This document shows positions 45,801 through 53,325 of a stretch of 64,000 nt of DNA, one piece after another. A program made the position numbers and the translations under genes. The notes beneath the pieces are model-generated. The model was not told the DNA's origin and ran no database searches. It was given only the letters and a program-made list of their open reading frames with translations. The stretch covers positions 1-64,000 of the forward strand of contig NZ_RCZP01000007.1 in NCBI RefSeq assembly GCF_006438825.1, in the 5' to 3' direction. The stretch is from Muricoccus nepalensis. Its GTDB lineage: Bacteria > Pseudomonadota > Alphaproteobacteria > Acetobacterales > Acetobacteraceae. How positions within the stretch are numbered: the stretch's first letter is position 1; each line of letters opens with the position of its first letter.

Positions 45801-46842
45801 CGCCGTTGATGGACTGGGTCGCGAGGACGCTGGCCTTGCCCGTGAGGTCGCTGAAGACCTGCGTTCCGATGCCCGTGTAGGTGCGGATCTCCTCGCCCGG
45901 GGCGTAGCCGGCCATCGTTGGGTGGCTCGTGTCGGCGGCGCGGACGTCGACGTTGACGCCGCTGCCGCCGCTCGACCGCGTGACGCCGAGGAGCGTCTCC
46001 ATGCGGGAATAGGCGTTGCCCGGCAGCGACGCGCCCGTCTCGTCGTTCGTCATGAAGTTGCCGGCGGTGACGAGGCCCACCCCGTACTTGTAGACCGCGG
46101 TGTCCAGGGTCGACTGGATCGCGGCGACGTCCGCGGACCGGACGTTCTGGAAGGAGGGGAAGATCAGCGTGTCGTAGTTGATGAGCTTGGAGAGGTTGGT
46201 CAGGTCCGCTTCCGTCAGGATGTCGTAGGGCACCCCGGCCATGGCCGCCTGGTTCTGCGCGGACATGAAGAGCTGTGAATAGGCGGTCAGGTCGAAGAAC
46301 TTGGCGGCGGTGGTCGCGGAATAGACGATGCCGATCTTGAGCCCCGTGTCGGTGGGCTGGGGCAGCGACGCCGTGTCGGAGACGGTGAAGCCGGGACGGG
46401 TGTAGTCGCCGGGCAGGAAGGTCGTGTTGTTCACGTCCACCAGGACGTCCACCTTGCGGTCCAGCTCGCCGATGGAGGCGAAGGGCACCACGAACTCGGC
46501 CGTGGTCTTGTCGGGGGAGAGCGCGTACTGCAGCGGGCCGGAGACGAAGGTCTCGCCGGCCGCGCCCGTGTAGAGGTAGGGCGCGCCGTCCGTGAAGAAG
46601 TTGACGTTGTACTCCGCGCCGCCGGCGAAGCCGAAGATCTTGTACCCCGTGCTCACGTTGCTGTCGGTGTTCAGCCAGAAGGTCGTGCCGGCGCCGATGG
46701 CGACCGGGGCCTGCAGGGCGAAGACGAAGTTGTTGCCGTCGACCCTCCCGAAGAGCTGGTACCCGATCGGCACCGATCCCGGCCGGTCGAGACGGTCGAG
46801 CGCGCTCCACTCGTTCAGCACGCCGTCGATCACGTAAGCCAT
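42829..46842 (-). CDS. RTX-tailed polysaccharide deacetylase (PelA-like deacetylase, type I secretion substrate)
   Basis: 1337 residues. ATG 46842 has GGAGG 7 nt upstream. No Sec signal. Regions: 1-155 CBM9/sugar-binding-like ('IDGVLNEWSALDRLD'); 165-390 Rossmann/GATase-like ('GLKIGIVYSA', 'NYDTLIFPSFQN'); 390-660 deacetylase with D410-L-D412, H484-S-I-T-H488 ('EIGSHSITHPENT') and H624 ('FPWHGYG'), matching the Asp-His-His metal set of CE4/PelA enzymes; 660-815 beta-rich; Pro run near 820; Ig-like 830-905; RTX repeats 909-1270; ~60-residue C-terminal segment shared with the RTX protein at the left edge. Inference: it is secreted by a type I system and N-deacetylates Pel-type polymer outside the cell. 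Confidence 0.8.
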   Translation of the reverse strand: MAYVIDGVLNEWSALDRLDRPGSVPIGYQLFGRVDGNNFVFALQAPVAIGAGTTFWLNTDSNVSTGYKIFGFAGGAEYNVNFFTDGAPYLYTGAAGETFVSGPLQYALSPDKTTAEFVVPFASIGELDRKVDVLVDVNNTTFLPGDYTRPGFTVSDTASLPQPTDTGLKIGIVYSATTAAKFFDLTAYSQLFMSAQNQAAMAGVPYDILTEADLTNLSKLINYDTLIFPSFQNVRSADVAAIQSTLDTAVYKYGVGLVTAGNFMTNDETGASLPGNAYSRMETLLGVTRSSGGSGVNVDVRAADTSHPTMAGYAPGEEIRTYTGIGTQVFSDLTGKASVLATQSINGGAAQNAVLATQTGGRNVHFATEGMMADNNMLEDALGWSARNTPGPKIELHMSRQSAIFASRNDLDEAMYPDEVKPDTGLGIYDKLLSVLDRWKVDYNFVGSYYIDIGNGANGTGTDWNVSRPYYKRLLDAGNEIGSHSITHPENTNLLTAAQLQTEFEGSRNTIQTQLRQIPGYENYVVSGAAIPGAPEKIGVSQEVLKYYSYLSGGNAQIGAGYPGAFGYLTPSDTKVYIAPNISSDFTLVGFKGMTPTQATAAWQAEWQAMTAHADLPVVVFPWHGYGITGFEPGYTVDMFESLIRTASQAGSEFVTLDDLQGRISSFEKSNLEYSMVDGDTVSVKVNSTGKLGTFALDLSGTDRIKNVAGWYAYDANSIFLPATGGTFTFDLGSTPDDVTHITSLPSRAQLLSATSPGGGGLDFSIIGDGKVVIDLENPAGRYVVVTGATVLSQVGDQLELGLTGLGQHAVSVRLSTTPPPPPPPPAPASVTNVVSNATTATISGIAAAASKVQVLDGTTLLGTVTADGTGAWSLQTTPLTDIVHTLTARTVDASGNTGTASNVGLFGSTNADSLVGGTGNDALFGNAGADTLDGGAGNDTMNGGGGNDLYVVDSAGDVITDSAGTDTVRSSITYTLAAALENLVLTGTAALNGTGNAAANAITGNDGANLLTGLDGNDTLTGGLGADTLDGGLGDDRYVLDSAADVIIDAGGIDTVEAGFTYVLGTGIENLVLTGTAAINGTGNAAANAITGNSGANALFGLAGNDTLTGGAGNDTLDGGTGDDSMNGGGGDDRYIVDSLGDIIVDSGGIDTVEASLTYTLGSALENLVLTGALAINGTGNGSANTLTGNDAANYLSGLAGADTLIGGGGNDTLLGGAGADRLTGGTGADTFLFLRSNEGTDTITDFDPLADFITVSASGFGGFLSAGMNVGASGRFTANTSGLSNALPGIGQFVYETDIGRLWWDPDGIGLLARVSIATLTGNPALTASDITIIA

Positions 46843-47337
46843 ACAAGAACCTCCATCGAAACCAGGCTTCAATCGGACTTCGGCGGCGGATAGCGGCGCC
46901 CCGCGGTGGTCAGGACGATCCGGCGGAACGGTTGTGGAAATCGGCTCGCCAGCGTCCTTTTCGCGACGCTGGAGGCGCGTCGCGAAACTCAGCCGGAGCA
47001 GCCCCGAAAGGGGTCGCCCAGGCCGCTCGGAACTGGCAAGGCCCGCATTTCCACGCTTGTTTGGATAGGCCTCGAAACAGAACGAAGATGCTTTCCGGGC
47101 CGATACGAGTCAACGCTGTTTTAAACTTTTATAAGGTTTTCTGGAAACCGTTGTTGCATCAGGCATAACCAACCTATGTTATTATGTTTGCACCAGATGG
47201 TTGTGTTTCCATAATTCGGTTGTGGGCGGAAACATAATCGGGATTGGCGGGTGTGGCCACGCGCGGGGAACCGCCCTGCCGGGTGCAAGGCGGCGGGACC
47301 CGTCGCGCCGTTCCGGCCGGGCTGGGCACGGGCACCG
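46843..47337. other. AT-rich intergenic region between RTX deacetylase and pelG
   Basis: About 495 bases; 47090-47250 is clearly AT-rich. It contains inverted repeats: ATAAC-N8-GTTAT (47165-47182), GGTTT-N5-AAACC (47135-47149) and GTTTCC/GGAAAC (47205-47210 with 47228-47233). It likely holds the promoter and operators of the deacetylase gene, which is therefore regulated apart from pelDEFG. No gene was recognised. Confidence 0.5.
47165..47182. repeat. Inverted repeat ATAAC-N8-GTTAT
   Basis: Perfect 5-bp arms, about 325 bases upstream of the deacetylase start. A related ATAAC-N4-GTTAT repeat occurs at 52900-52913, upstream of the pelD operon. The shared arms suggest one regulator, but the spacers differ. 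Confidence 0.35.
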
Positions 47338-48717
47338 TCATCGCAGGCCCGGGTTGTTGGCGATGAAGGTCATGTAGGGCAGGCGCAGCACGCGGGGGAT
47401 GGTCAGCGACAGCGCGAAGATCAGCGTGGCCAGGGTGGACAGGAAGTAGCCGTAGCCGTCGTAGCCGAACCCCAGCCAGAGCGCCGCGAGCGTCAGGCCC
47501 GCGTTGGAGAGGAAGAAGAAGGCCGTCACCGCCAGGAGGACCCGCCGCAGGTCGAAATAGGCGACCACGACCAGGGTCGAGAGCAGCATGACGTGGAAGA
47601 GGGCGCCAAGGGCCCCGAAACGGAAGATCGGCACCATCTCGATCCCGCCCTGCACCCGCGAGATCAGCGCCGGCGCCACCAGGATGGCCACGTAGCAGAC
47701 CACCGCCTGGAGCACGAAGAGGTTGCGAAGCCCCCGCCCGAGCGCCCGCAGGATCAGCTCGTGGTTGAGCTGGATCTCCGCCGCCGTCGCGTGCTGCTCG
47801 ATGCTCCGGTAGAAGCGGAGGTAGAGCTCGAAGAAGTGGGTCTCGAAGGCCACGAGGAACATGGTCATGGCCGGGATGATCGTGAGGTAGGAGAGGAACA
47901 TCGCCCCGTCATAGGCCGGGTGGACCGGCATCGCGCCGGCGATCACCAGCCGGCCGGGCGACAGCCACATGATCCATTTGTCCACCCAGATGCCGGCGTT
48001 GTAGAGCACCCCGACCAGGGCAAACTCCCAGTTGTGCCGGAAGCCGGACAGGAAGGAGAAGGGCCGCTCCACCGGCACGGGGTATTCCGCGAAGATCCGG
48101 GCGGCCAGCCCGAAGAAGATCAGCGCGAGGCCGAGGTCGAAGCCGGCGAGCATGCCGGCCACCCCGTGGTCGGGGGCGAGCAGGGCCGCCGCGGCGAGCG
48201 CCGTCGCCATGCCCGCCACGAAGGCCGCGGAGATGCTGCCGAAGCTCTTCAGCGCTGACATGAAGGTGGAGGCGACCCAGATCCCTCCCACCGTCAGGAA
48301 GCCCAGGAGCGCGAGCAGGCGCTCCGCCTCCCCCAGTTCGGCGACCAGGCCGTAGAAGGGCACCCCCGCCGCCAGGTGCAGGACGAAGAGCAGGGCGAGC
48401 GAGCCGATGAACATGCCGGGGATCTCGGACACGTCCTTCGCGTAGATGCGGTCCGCGATCCGCCGGGTGACGACGAGCACGAGCGGCCCGGCGACGACGA
48501 GCGAGAAGGCGAAGTTGTACATGACGATCACGAAGAAGCGCTGCAGCTCCCCCCGCGACAGGAGGGCGCTGCCGAAGACCTCGACGGTGGCCAGGGCCAG
48601 GATGGTGAAGAGCCAGGGCCCGCAGGCCACGAAGGCGGCGTGCCCGTAGGCCCGCAGCCCGCTGTTGAGCGAATCCTGGCGCGACAGCCGGCGGAGGACG
48701 AAGCCGACGCCCGCCAT
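47338..48717 (-). CDS. pelG: Exopolysaccharide Pel transporter PelG
   Basis: 459 residues, about 12 membrane helices. Starts 'MAGVGFVLRRLSRQDSLNSGLRAYGHAAFVACGPWLFTI', the typical PelG opening, with 'FRHNWEFALVGVLYNAGIWVDKWIMWL' in the middle. PelG belongs to the MOP/Wzx-type flippase superfamily and forms the inner-membrane complex with PelD and PelE, moving Pel through the membrane. Overlaps pelF (ATGA). Confidence 0.95.
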   Translation of the reverse strand: MAGVGFVLRRLSRQDSLNSGLRAYGHAAFVACGPWLFTILALATVEVFGSALLSRGELQRFFVIVMYNFAFSLVVAGPLVLVVTRRIADRIYAKDVSEIPGMFIGSLALLFVLHLAAGVPFYGLVAELGEAERLLALLGFLTVGGIWVASTFMSALKSFGSISAAFVAGMATALAAAALLAPDHGVAGMLAGFDLGLALIFFGLAARIFAEYPVPVERPFSFLSGFRHNWEFALVGVLYNAGIWVDKWIMWLSPGRLVIAGAMPVHPAYDGAMFLSYLTIIPAMTMFLVAFETHFFELYLRFYRSIEQHATAAEIQLNHELILRALGRGLRNLFVLQAVVCYVAILVAPALISRVQGGIEMVPIFRFGALGALFHVMLLSTLVVVAYFDLRRVLLAVTAFFFLSNAGLTLAALWLGFGYDGYGYFLSTLATLIFALSLTIPRVLRLPYMTFIANNPGLR

Positions 48718-50249
48718 CAGGCGGCCCTCGGCGCGCCGAGGGACGCGCCCCGGCCGAGATGCGCGTCGTAGAGGTCCCGGTAGATCCGGTCGACGACCTT
48801 CTTGTTGTAGTACCGCTCCGTCCGGCGCCGGATCGCCTCGCCGCAGCGCTCCCGCCGGGCGGGGTCGAGGAGGAGCTCGGCCAGGGCCTCCGCGGTCGCG
48901 GCGGGGTCGGCGAGCGGGATGACGATGCCGCCCGGACCCAGCGGCGGCTCCTCGTCGGCGCGCCCCTCGATGATCTCGCGGCAGGAGCCGACGTCGGTGG
49001 CGACGCTGGGCACCCCCGCCGCCCCCGCCTCGAGCAGCACCAGGGGCTGGGCCTCGCTGATGCTGGTCAGGACGATGACGTCCACCTTGCCGAGGTAGTC
49101 GTGCAGCTTGACCCGGCCGGCGAAGCGGAAGCTGCCCTGCAGGCCGAGGTGGAGGACCATCTCCTCGCATTCCTCGAAATAGGCGGGGTCCTCGTCGGTG
49201 GGGCCGAGCAGCAGGGCCTGAACCCCGGGGACGCGGTCGCGCAGGATGGCGACGGCCCGGATGTAGGTCTTCACGTCCTTGATGGGCACGGCCCGCCCGA
49301 TCAGCGCGACCGTCGGCGGGCGCGGGGAGGGATCGCGCGCGACCTTCGAGAGGCTGTCGTAGTCGATGCCGTTGGGGATGACGACGAGCCGGTCCGGCGG
49401 CGCGCCGTCCCGCCGCTGGAGGACCTGGTTGCCCGTGTAGAGCGTCGTGATCCGGGAGCAGGCCTGATAGCAGGCGCGGGAGTAGCCGATGAAGGCGTCG
49501 ATCCACATGTCCCGCAGGTCGCGCCGGCGCGCCTCGAGGTCGAGCGAGGCGGGGAGCTGGTCGGTCAGCCAGTCGGCCATCGCGATCTCCACCCGGCGCT
49601 CGTTCGTGTAGATGCCGTGCTCCGTCAGCAGCCCGGGCCGGCCGGTCTCCAGGACCGCGCGGGCGAGGAACAGCCCGGCGTAGCCGGTGGAGATGGCGTG
49701 GTAGGCCCGGGCCCGCGGCATGTCGGCCAGCAGCACCGAGAAGAGGCCGCCGGCGAGCGAGCGCCAGCTCCAGAAGTAGTTCAGGAAGGAACTCGTGGGC
49801 ACGGAGGTCCCGTACATCCGGCGGAGCATCTCGAAGACCGCCTCGGAGTTCATCAGGGCGGCCCGGTTCGCCGCCCGGGGATAGCGGCGGAGCGCGGCCA
49901 TGACGCCGCTGAAATCCTCCAGGTTCCCGCGCGACAGGAGCCGGGTGAGGGGGCCCTCGAGGGCGGCGACCATCCGCGCGACGGCGCGCCCGCCGGCCAG
50001 CCGGCGCTCCGTGGTCTGCAGGGCGATCTCGGTCAGCCCCACCACGTTGTCGGGCAGGACGAAGCGGAGCTCCTTCGGGGAGCCGTCCGCGGTCAGCACC
50101 ACGAGGTGGAAGCGCAGGTCGGGCTGGGACCGGATGAGGTCGTGCATCCAGGTGGAGACGCCGCCGGCGATGTAAGGGTAGGCCCCCTCGAGGATCAGGC
50201 AGACATCGGGCAGGGCGCCCTCGCCGCCGGGCCGGGGAGGGCGCCTCAT
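48717..50249 (-). CDS. pelF: Pel glycosyltransferase PelF (GT4)
   Basis: 510 residues. 'VCLILEGAYPYIAGGVSTWMHDLI', 'LLTEHGIYTNERRVEIAMADW', 'VIPNGIDYDSL', 'VALIGRAVPIKDVKTYIRAVAIL', and 'TSISEAQPLVLLEAGAAGVPSVATDVG' are the standard PelF/GT4 (GT-B) motifs with the EX7E-type Glu pair. It polymerises UDP-GalNAc/GlcNAc in the cytosol, bound to PelDEG. ATG 50249 overlaps the pelE stop. Confidence 0.95.
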   Translation of the reverse strand: MRRPPRPGGEGALPDVCLILEGAYPYIAGGVSTWMHDLIRSQPDLRFHLVVLTADGSPKELRFVLPDNVVGLTEIALQTTERRLAGGRAVARMVAALEGPLTRLLSRGNLEDFSGVMAALRRYPRAANRAALMNSEAVFEMLRRMYGTSVPTSSFLNYFWSWRSLAGGLFSVLLADMPRARAYHAISTGYAGLFLARAVLETGRPGLLTEHGIYTNERRVEIAMADWLTDQLPASLDLEARRRDLRDMWIDAFIGYSRACYQACSRITTLYTGNQVLQRRDGAPPDRLVVIPNGIDYDSLSKVARDPSPRPPTVALIGRAVPIKDVKTYIRAVAILRDRVPGVQALLLGPTDEDPAYFEECEEMVLHLGLQGSFRFAGRVKLHDYLGKVDVIVLTSISEAQPLVLLEAGAAGVPSVATDVGSCREIIEGRADEEPPLGPGGIVIPLADPAATAEALAELLLDPARRERCGEAIRRRTERYYNKKVVDRIYRDLYDAHLGRGASLGAPRAA

Positions 50250-51355
50250 GCCGGGCCTCCCGCCGGCGCCAGGGCCTCGTCCCCGGCCCAGAGGGTGAGG
50301 AAGCGGCGCAGCTCCGCCGGGGTCGCGGGATCGGCGACGCGCTCCCGGTGCCGCCGGGCGAGGGCGCGGAGGGCGGACAGCCGGCCCAGGCGGTAGAGGC
50401 ATTCGAGGTGGAGCGCGAGGGCGGAGGGAGGCGCGTCCGGCCCGCCGGCGCCCTCCTCGAGATAGGGCAGGGCGCGCGCGGGCTCGCCGAGCCGGAGCAG
50501 GAGGCGCCCGGTCGCCTCCGACACCTCCCGGTCGACCGGCCCGAGCCGCCCGACGCGCTCGTAGAGCTCCAGCGCCCGCCGCATCTCGCCCCGCTCCCGC
50601 GTGGGGTCGAGAAGGCCGGTGCCCGCGTAGTCGTCGTGGTGCCGCGCCAGCGCCAGCAGAATCCCCGGGTCGCCGGGCGCGGCGGCGATGCGCTCCTGCA
50701 GCGCCATGCTGCGCTTGAGGAACCCGCCCTCGATCCGCGCGGAGGCGGTGGCCGCCTGCACCCGGATCGCCGGCTCAGGGTTGTTCAGGGCGCTCTGGAG
50801 GGAGGGGACGAAGGGAAGGCGGAAGTGGTCGGAGATCATGGTGACCACCCGGTGCTTCTGGGCGACCGTGCCGAGCGCCAGCACCTCCTGGAAGGGCGCG
50901 ACCGTGCTGCGCTCGGCCGGCCCGGCGCCGCGCAGCACGAGCCGCTCGTAGAGCGCCTGGACCGGCGAGGCCTCGGGTGTGGGAAACAGGGCGGCGTGCC
51001 AGGCCGCGAAGGGGGTGGCCCGGCGGGAGAAGGCCCGGCGGAGCACGGCGGCGGCGACCGAGCCGAGGGCGCCCAGGGGCCCCAGGCCGGCCGTTGCGAC
51101 CACCAGCAGGAGGAAGCAGGGGCTCCGACCGCCGAAGCGGTAGAGCAGGGCGGCGACGGCCGTGAGCGCGGCCGAGACGGCGAGATGGACGAGCAGCAGC
51201 GTGCCGAGCGGCTCCGATCCCCGGAGGGACGCGACAGCGAGCCATGCCTCCGCCCCGACGGTGGCCAGGGCCGCGCCGGCCGTGGCCACCCGGACCCAGG
51301 CGGGCCCCGGTGCGTCCCGGTGCGGCGCCGCGGTGGAAGGGGGCCCGGTGCGCAC
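50246..51355 (-). CDS. pelE: Pel inner-membrane TPR protein PelE
   Basis: 369 residues, GTG start 51355. Two membrane helices (about 25-47 and 52-105 region), then TPR-like helices ('RRALELYERVGRLGPVDREVSEATGRLLLRLGEPARALPYLE'). The order pelD-pelE-pelF-pelG and the TM-plus-TPR layout identify it. It bridges PelD, PelF and PelG. 3 bases after pelD. Confidence 0.88.
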   Translation of the reverse strand: MRTGPPSTAAPHRDAPGPAWVRVATAGAALATVGAEAWLAVASLRGSEPLGTLLLVHLAVSAALTAVAALLYRFGGRSPCFLLLVVATAGLGPLGALGSVAAAVLRRAFSRRATPFAAWHAALFPTPEASPVQALYERLVLRGAGPAERSTVAPFQEVLALGTVAQKHRVVTMISDHFRLPFVPSLQSALNNPEPAIRVQAATASARIEGGFLKRSMALQERIAAAPGDPGILLALARHHDDYAGTGLLDPTRERGEMRRALELYERVGRLGPVDREVSEATGRLLLRLGEPARALPYLEEGAGGPDAPPSALALHLECLYRLGRLSALRALARRHRERVADPATPAELRRFLTLWAGDEALAPAGGPA

Positions 51356-51358
51356 GAC

Positions 51359-52399
51359 TCAGCCCATCTCGGCCACGGACTCGCGCTGGAGCGCGACGGG
51401 GGCGTCGGCCGGCCGGGGCTCCGACGGCGGGACTCGCAGGCGCTCGAGCCGGCGCGCGTGATCGAGCGCCACCCCGATCCGGTCGCACACCACGCGGAAG
51501 TTGCCGATGGCGGAGGGATGCAGCTCGGTGAAGGCGATGCCCTCGATCTTGAGCATGCCGACCACCGCGCCCTCGTCCTGGCTCACGATCGGGCCCGCCA
51601 GCACGCCCTCGCCGCCGAGGAGCGCCTCGTGGTCGGGGTTGGCGAGGCACAGGATCTCGCGGCGCACGACCACGCTCTCGAACAGCGGCGAGGAGGGGTC
51701 GAAGCGCGTGGCGCGCCCCTCCTCGACGGTCCAGCCCTCGGTGGCCACGACCTCGAGCCCGGTGCCGTTGACCGAGAAGAGCGAGAACTGGTCCGGCCGG
51801 ATCACCGCGCGGACGAGGGTCGCCACGCCGACGAGGATGTCGGCGGTGTGCTTCCCGTCGATGCTGCGGAAGGCGTCGTAGGTGGAGCGCAGCGTGTCGA
51901 GCTGGCCCGCGACCCGCACCTCCAGGTCGTCCTTGATGCGGAGGAGCCGCTCATAGGCCTTCGTGATGGCCTGGGCCTGCTCGCGGGCCGTGGAGAGCTC
52001 CTCCCGCAGCCCGTCCCGCTCGAGGCGGTGGCTGTCCCGCACCTGCCCGAGCACGAGCCCGACCACGAGCCACTGGATCGGCAGCATCGTCACGCGCAGG
52101 AGCCAGGCGTAGAGGTCCTCGTTGAGCTCCTGCTCCGGCATGTTGCCGACGAGGAGCGCGGCCGTCGCGGCGGCCGCGGCGAAGAGCGCGGCGCCGGTGC
52201 CGTACTGCGTCGCCACCAGCAGCACGATGATCCAGAAGGGGTGGGGCTTGATGCCGAGGAAGCGGTCCTCGGCCGGAAGCAGCGCGGCAAGGATCAGCGC
52301 GCCGCCCAGGAAGGCGAGCGTTTCCAGGATGGCGGTGACGCGGATGCCGAGGATCCGGCGCGGTGCCCGCTCGCCCAGGCGTGCCGAACGGCGCGGCAT
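51359..52399 (-). CDS. pelD: PelD, GAF-domain membrane protein lacking the GGDEF-like domain
   Basis: 346 residues. Four membrane helices (about 20-115: 'ILETLAFLGGALILAALL', 'PIQWLVVGLVLGQ'), a coiled segment (120-160), then a GAF domain ('DILVGVATLVRAVIRPDQFSLFSVNGTGLEVVATEGW' to 'VVCDRIGVALDHARRLERL'). Pseudomonas PelD (~455 residues) continues with a degenerate GGDEF domain whose RxxD site binds c-di-GMP; here the protein ends about 20 residues after the GAF domain and no RxxD site is seen. ATG 52399 chosen by homology; longer frame upstream is Arg-rich noise. Confidence 0.87.
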   Translation of the reverse strand: MPRRSARLGERAPRRILGIRVTAILETLAFLGGALILAALLPAEDRFLGIKPHPFWIIVLLVATQYGTGAALFAAAAATAALLVGNMPEQELNEDLYAWLLRVTMLPIQWLVVGLVLGQVRDSHRLERDGLREELSTAREQAQAITKAYERLLRIKDDLEVRVAGQLDTLRSTYDAFRSIDGKHTADILVGVATLVRAVIRPDQFSLFSVNGTGLEVVATEGWTVEEGRATRFDPSSPLFESVVVRREILCLANPDHEALLGGEGVLAGPIVSQDEGAVVGMLKIEGIAFTELHPSAIGNFRVVCDRIGVALDHARRLERLRVPPSEPRPADAPVALQRESVAEMG

Positions 52400-52479
52400 G
52401 CGGTCAGGACGAAGCCCGCGCGCGGGGCGGGCGGCCGCCCGCCGCGACGAAGGGGACGGCGCGGGCCGGGGCCGGGAGG

Positions 52480-52746
52480 CTATTCGCCACGGCCGGCCGC
52501 CCGCGGGAGGGGACCGGACGCGAAGGCTCCGGCCGGGGAGCGCTGCTGCAGGTACCGCGCGACCTGGCTGGCCCAGGAATCCTCGTTCGCCGGGCGGGCC
52601 CCGTTCCACTCGCGCCGCGGGCTGACCCATTCCGCCGTTGGGACCGCCGAAAGGGTCTGTGCCTCGGTGTTCAGCGCGGCGGGGTTCAGCGCCGCCGCAA
52701 TGTCATCCAGCGTCTTGAAAACCGATTTCTCCCGCGGATGGTCCAT
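52480..52746 (-). CDS. Small unknown protein at the head of the pelDEFG operon
   Basis: 88 residues. ATG 52746 has GAGGCA about 5 nt upstream and comes directly after the AT-rich promoter region. Contains 'KSVFKTLDDIAAALNPAAL', a Trp-rich 'AEWVSPRREWNGA' and 'SWASQVARYLQQRSP'. No signal peptide or lipobox, so it is not PelC. Position resembles the small regulators at the head of cellulose operons, but no homology is claimed. Confidence 0.6.
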   Translation of the reverse strand: MDHPREKSVFKTLDDIAAALNPAALNTEAQTLSAVPTAEWVSPRREWNGARPANEDSWASQVARYLQQRSPAGAFASGPLPRAAGRGE

Positions 52747-53262
52747 CACTTGCCTCTATTGTTATGAATACGATATATTAACGGATACGCAAATGCTATT
52801 AGGGTTAGATAAGCCTGGGATGGCCGAAAAAGTAACAATTGCGATCGAATTTGCTGCTGGTCTATGCCTCACTCTGCGCATCTATCTCAAGAGCCATAAA
52901 TAACATGGGTTATGTTGAAAAATGAAGCATTCCAAAATACGCATAACCCTGAGTTGAGTTGAGTTAGGTTTCATTCGTTGCTGTGTATTATCCTCACGGC
53001 ATGCAGCCTTGAGATGCGCAAAACTCCGTTGGCCTCGCATCGGGCGTGTGTCTTGCCGGATGGAGCTTCGCTTTCGAAGCTTTGTCCTCGCCCGATGGTC
53101 TTCTCTACCGGCCCGCTGCTACCGGCGCGGGCACGCCCGGAACGGCATGGTGACCGTCAACGGCCGCCCAAGCCAGGCGGCGGAGGGCGAGTGGAACAAA
53201 CCGGTTGTACCCGCTCCCCGCGAGGGCAAGCGCCGCCAGCGCGCGGCCACGCCCGTGACGCT
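52747..53262. other. AT-rich promoter region upstream of pelDEFG
   Basis: About 515 bases with a marked AT-rich portion (52750-52980), holding the minus-strand operon promoter. It has an ATAAC-N4-GTTAT repeat (52900-52913), another CATAACC (52942-52948) and a tandem GAGTT repeat (52951-52965). No gene was recognised. Confidence 0.5.
52900..52913. repeat. Inverted repeat ATAAC-N4-GTTAT
   Basis: Perfect 5-bp arms inside the longer palindrome AACAT-N5-ATGTT (52902-52916), about 155 bases upstream of the small protein that heads pelDEFG. Related to the repeat at 47165-47182. Confidence 0.4.
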
Positions 53263-53286
53263 GCCGGACGGGGAGACCCGTCCGGC
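53263..53286 (-). terminator. Hairpin terminator for serine hydrolase gene
   Basis: Perfect 10-bp stem (53263-53272 with 53277-53286) and a GAGA loop, 40 bases after the minus-strand stop. No T tract. Confidence 0.5.
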
Positions 53287-53325
53287 GGGGCGAACCCTTC
53301 GGGTCGCCGACAGCGTCGCGCCGGT

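Noticed and set aside
44042-46846. 934-codon frame inside the RTX deacetylase gene
   Set aside because: Arg/His/Pro-rich alternate frame on the same strand; the deacetylase frame carries the motifs and the ribosome site.
48717-50249. Generic capsule glycosyltransferase instead of PelF
   Set aside because: The opening motif, the length and the pelD-E-F-G order fit PelF better than a generic GT4.
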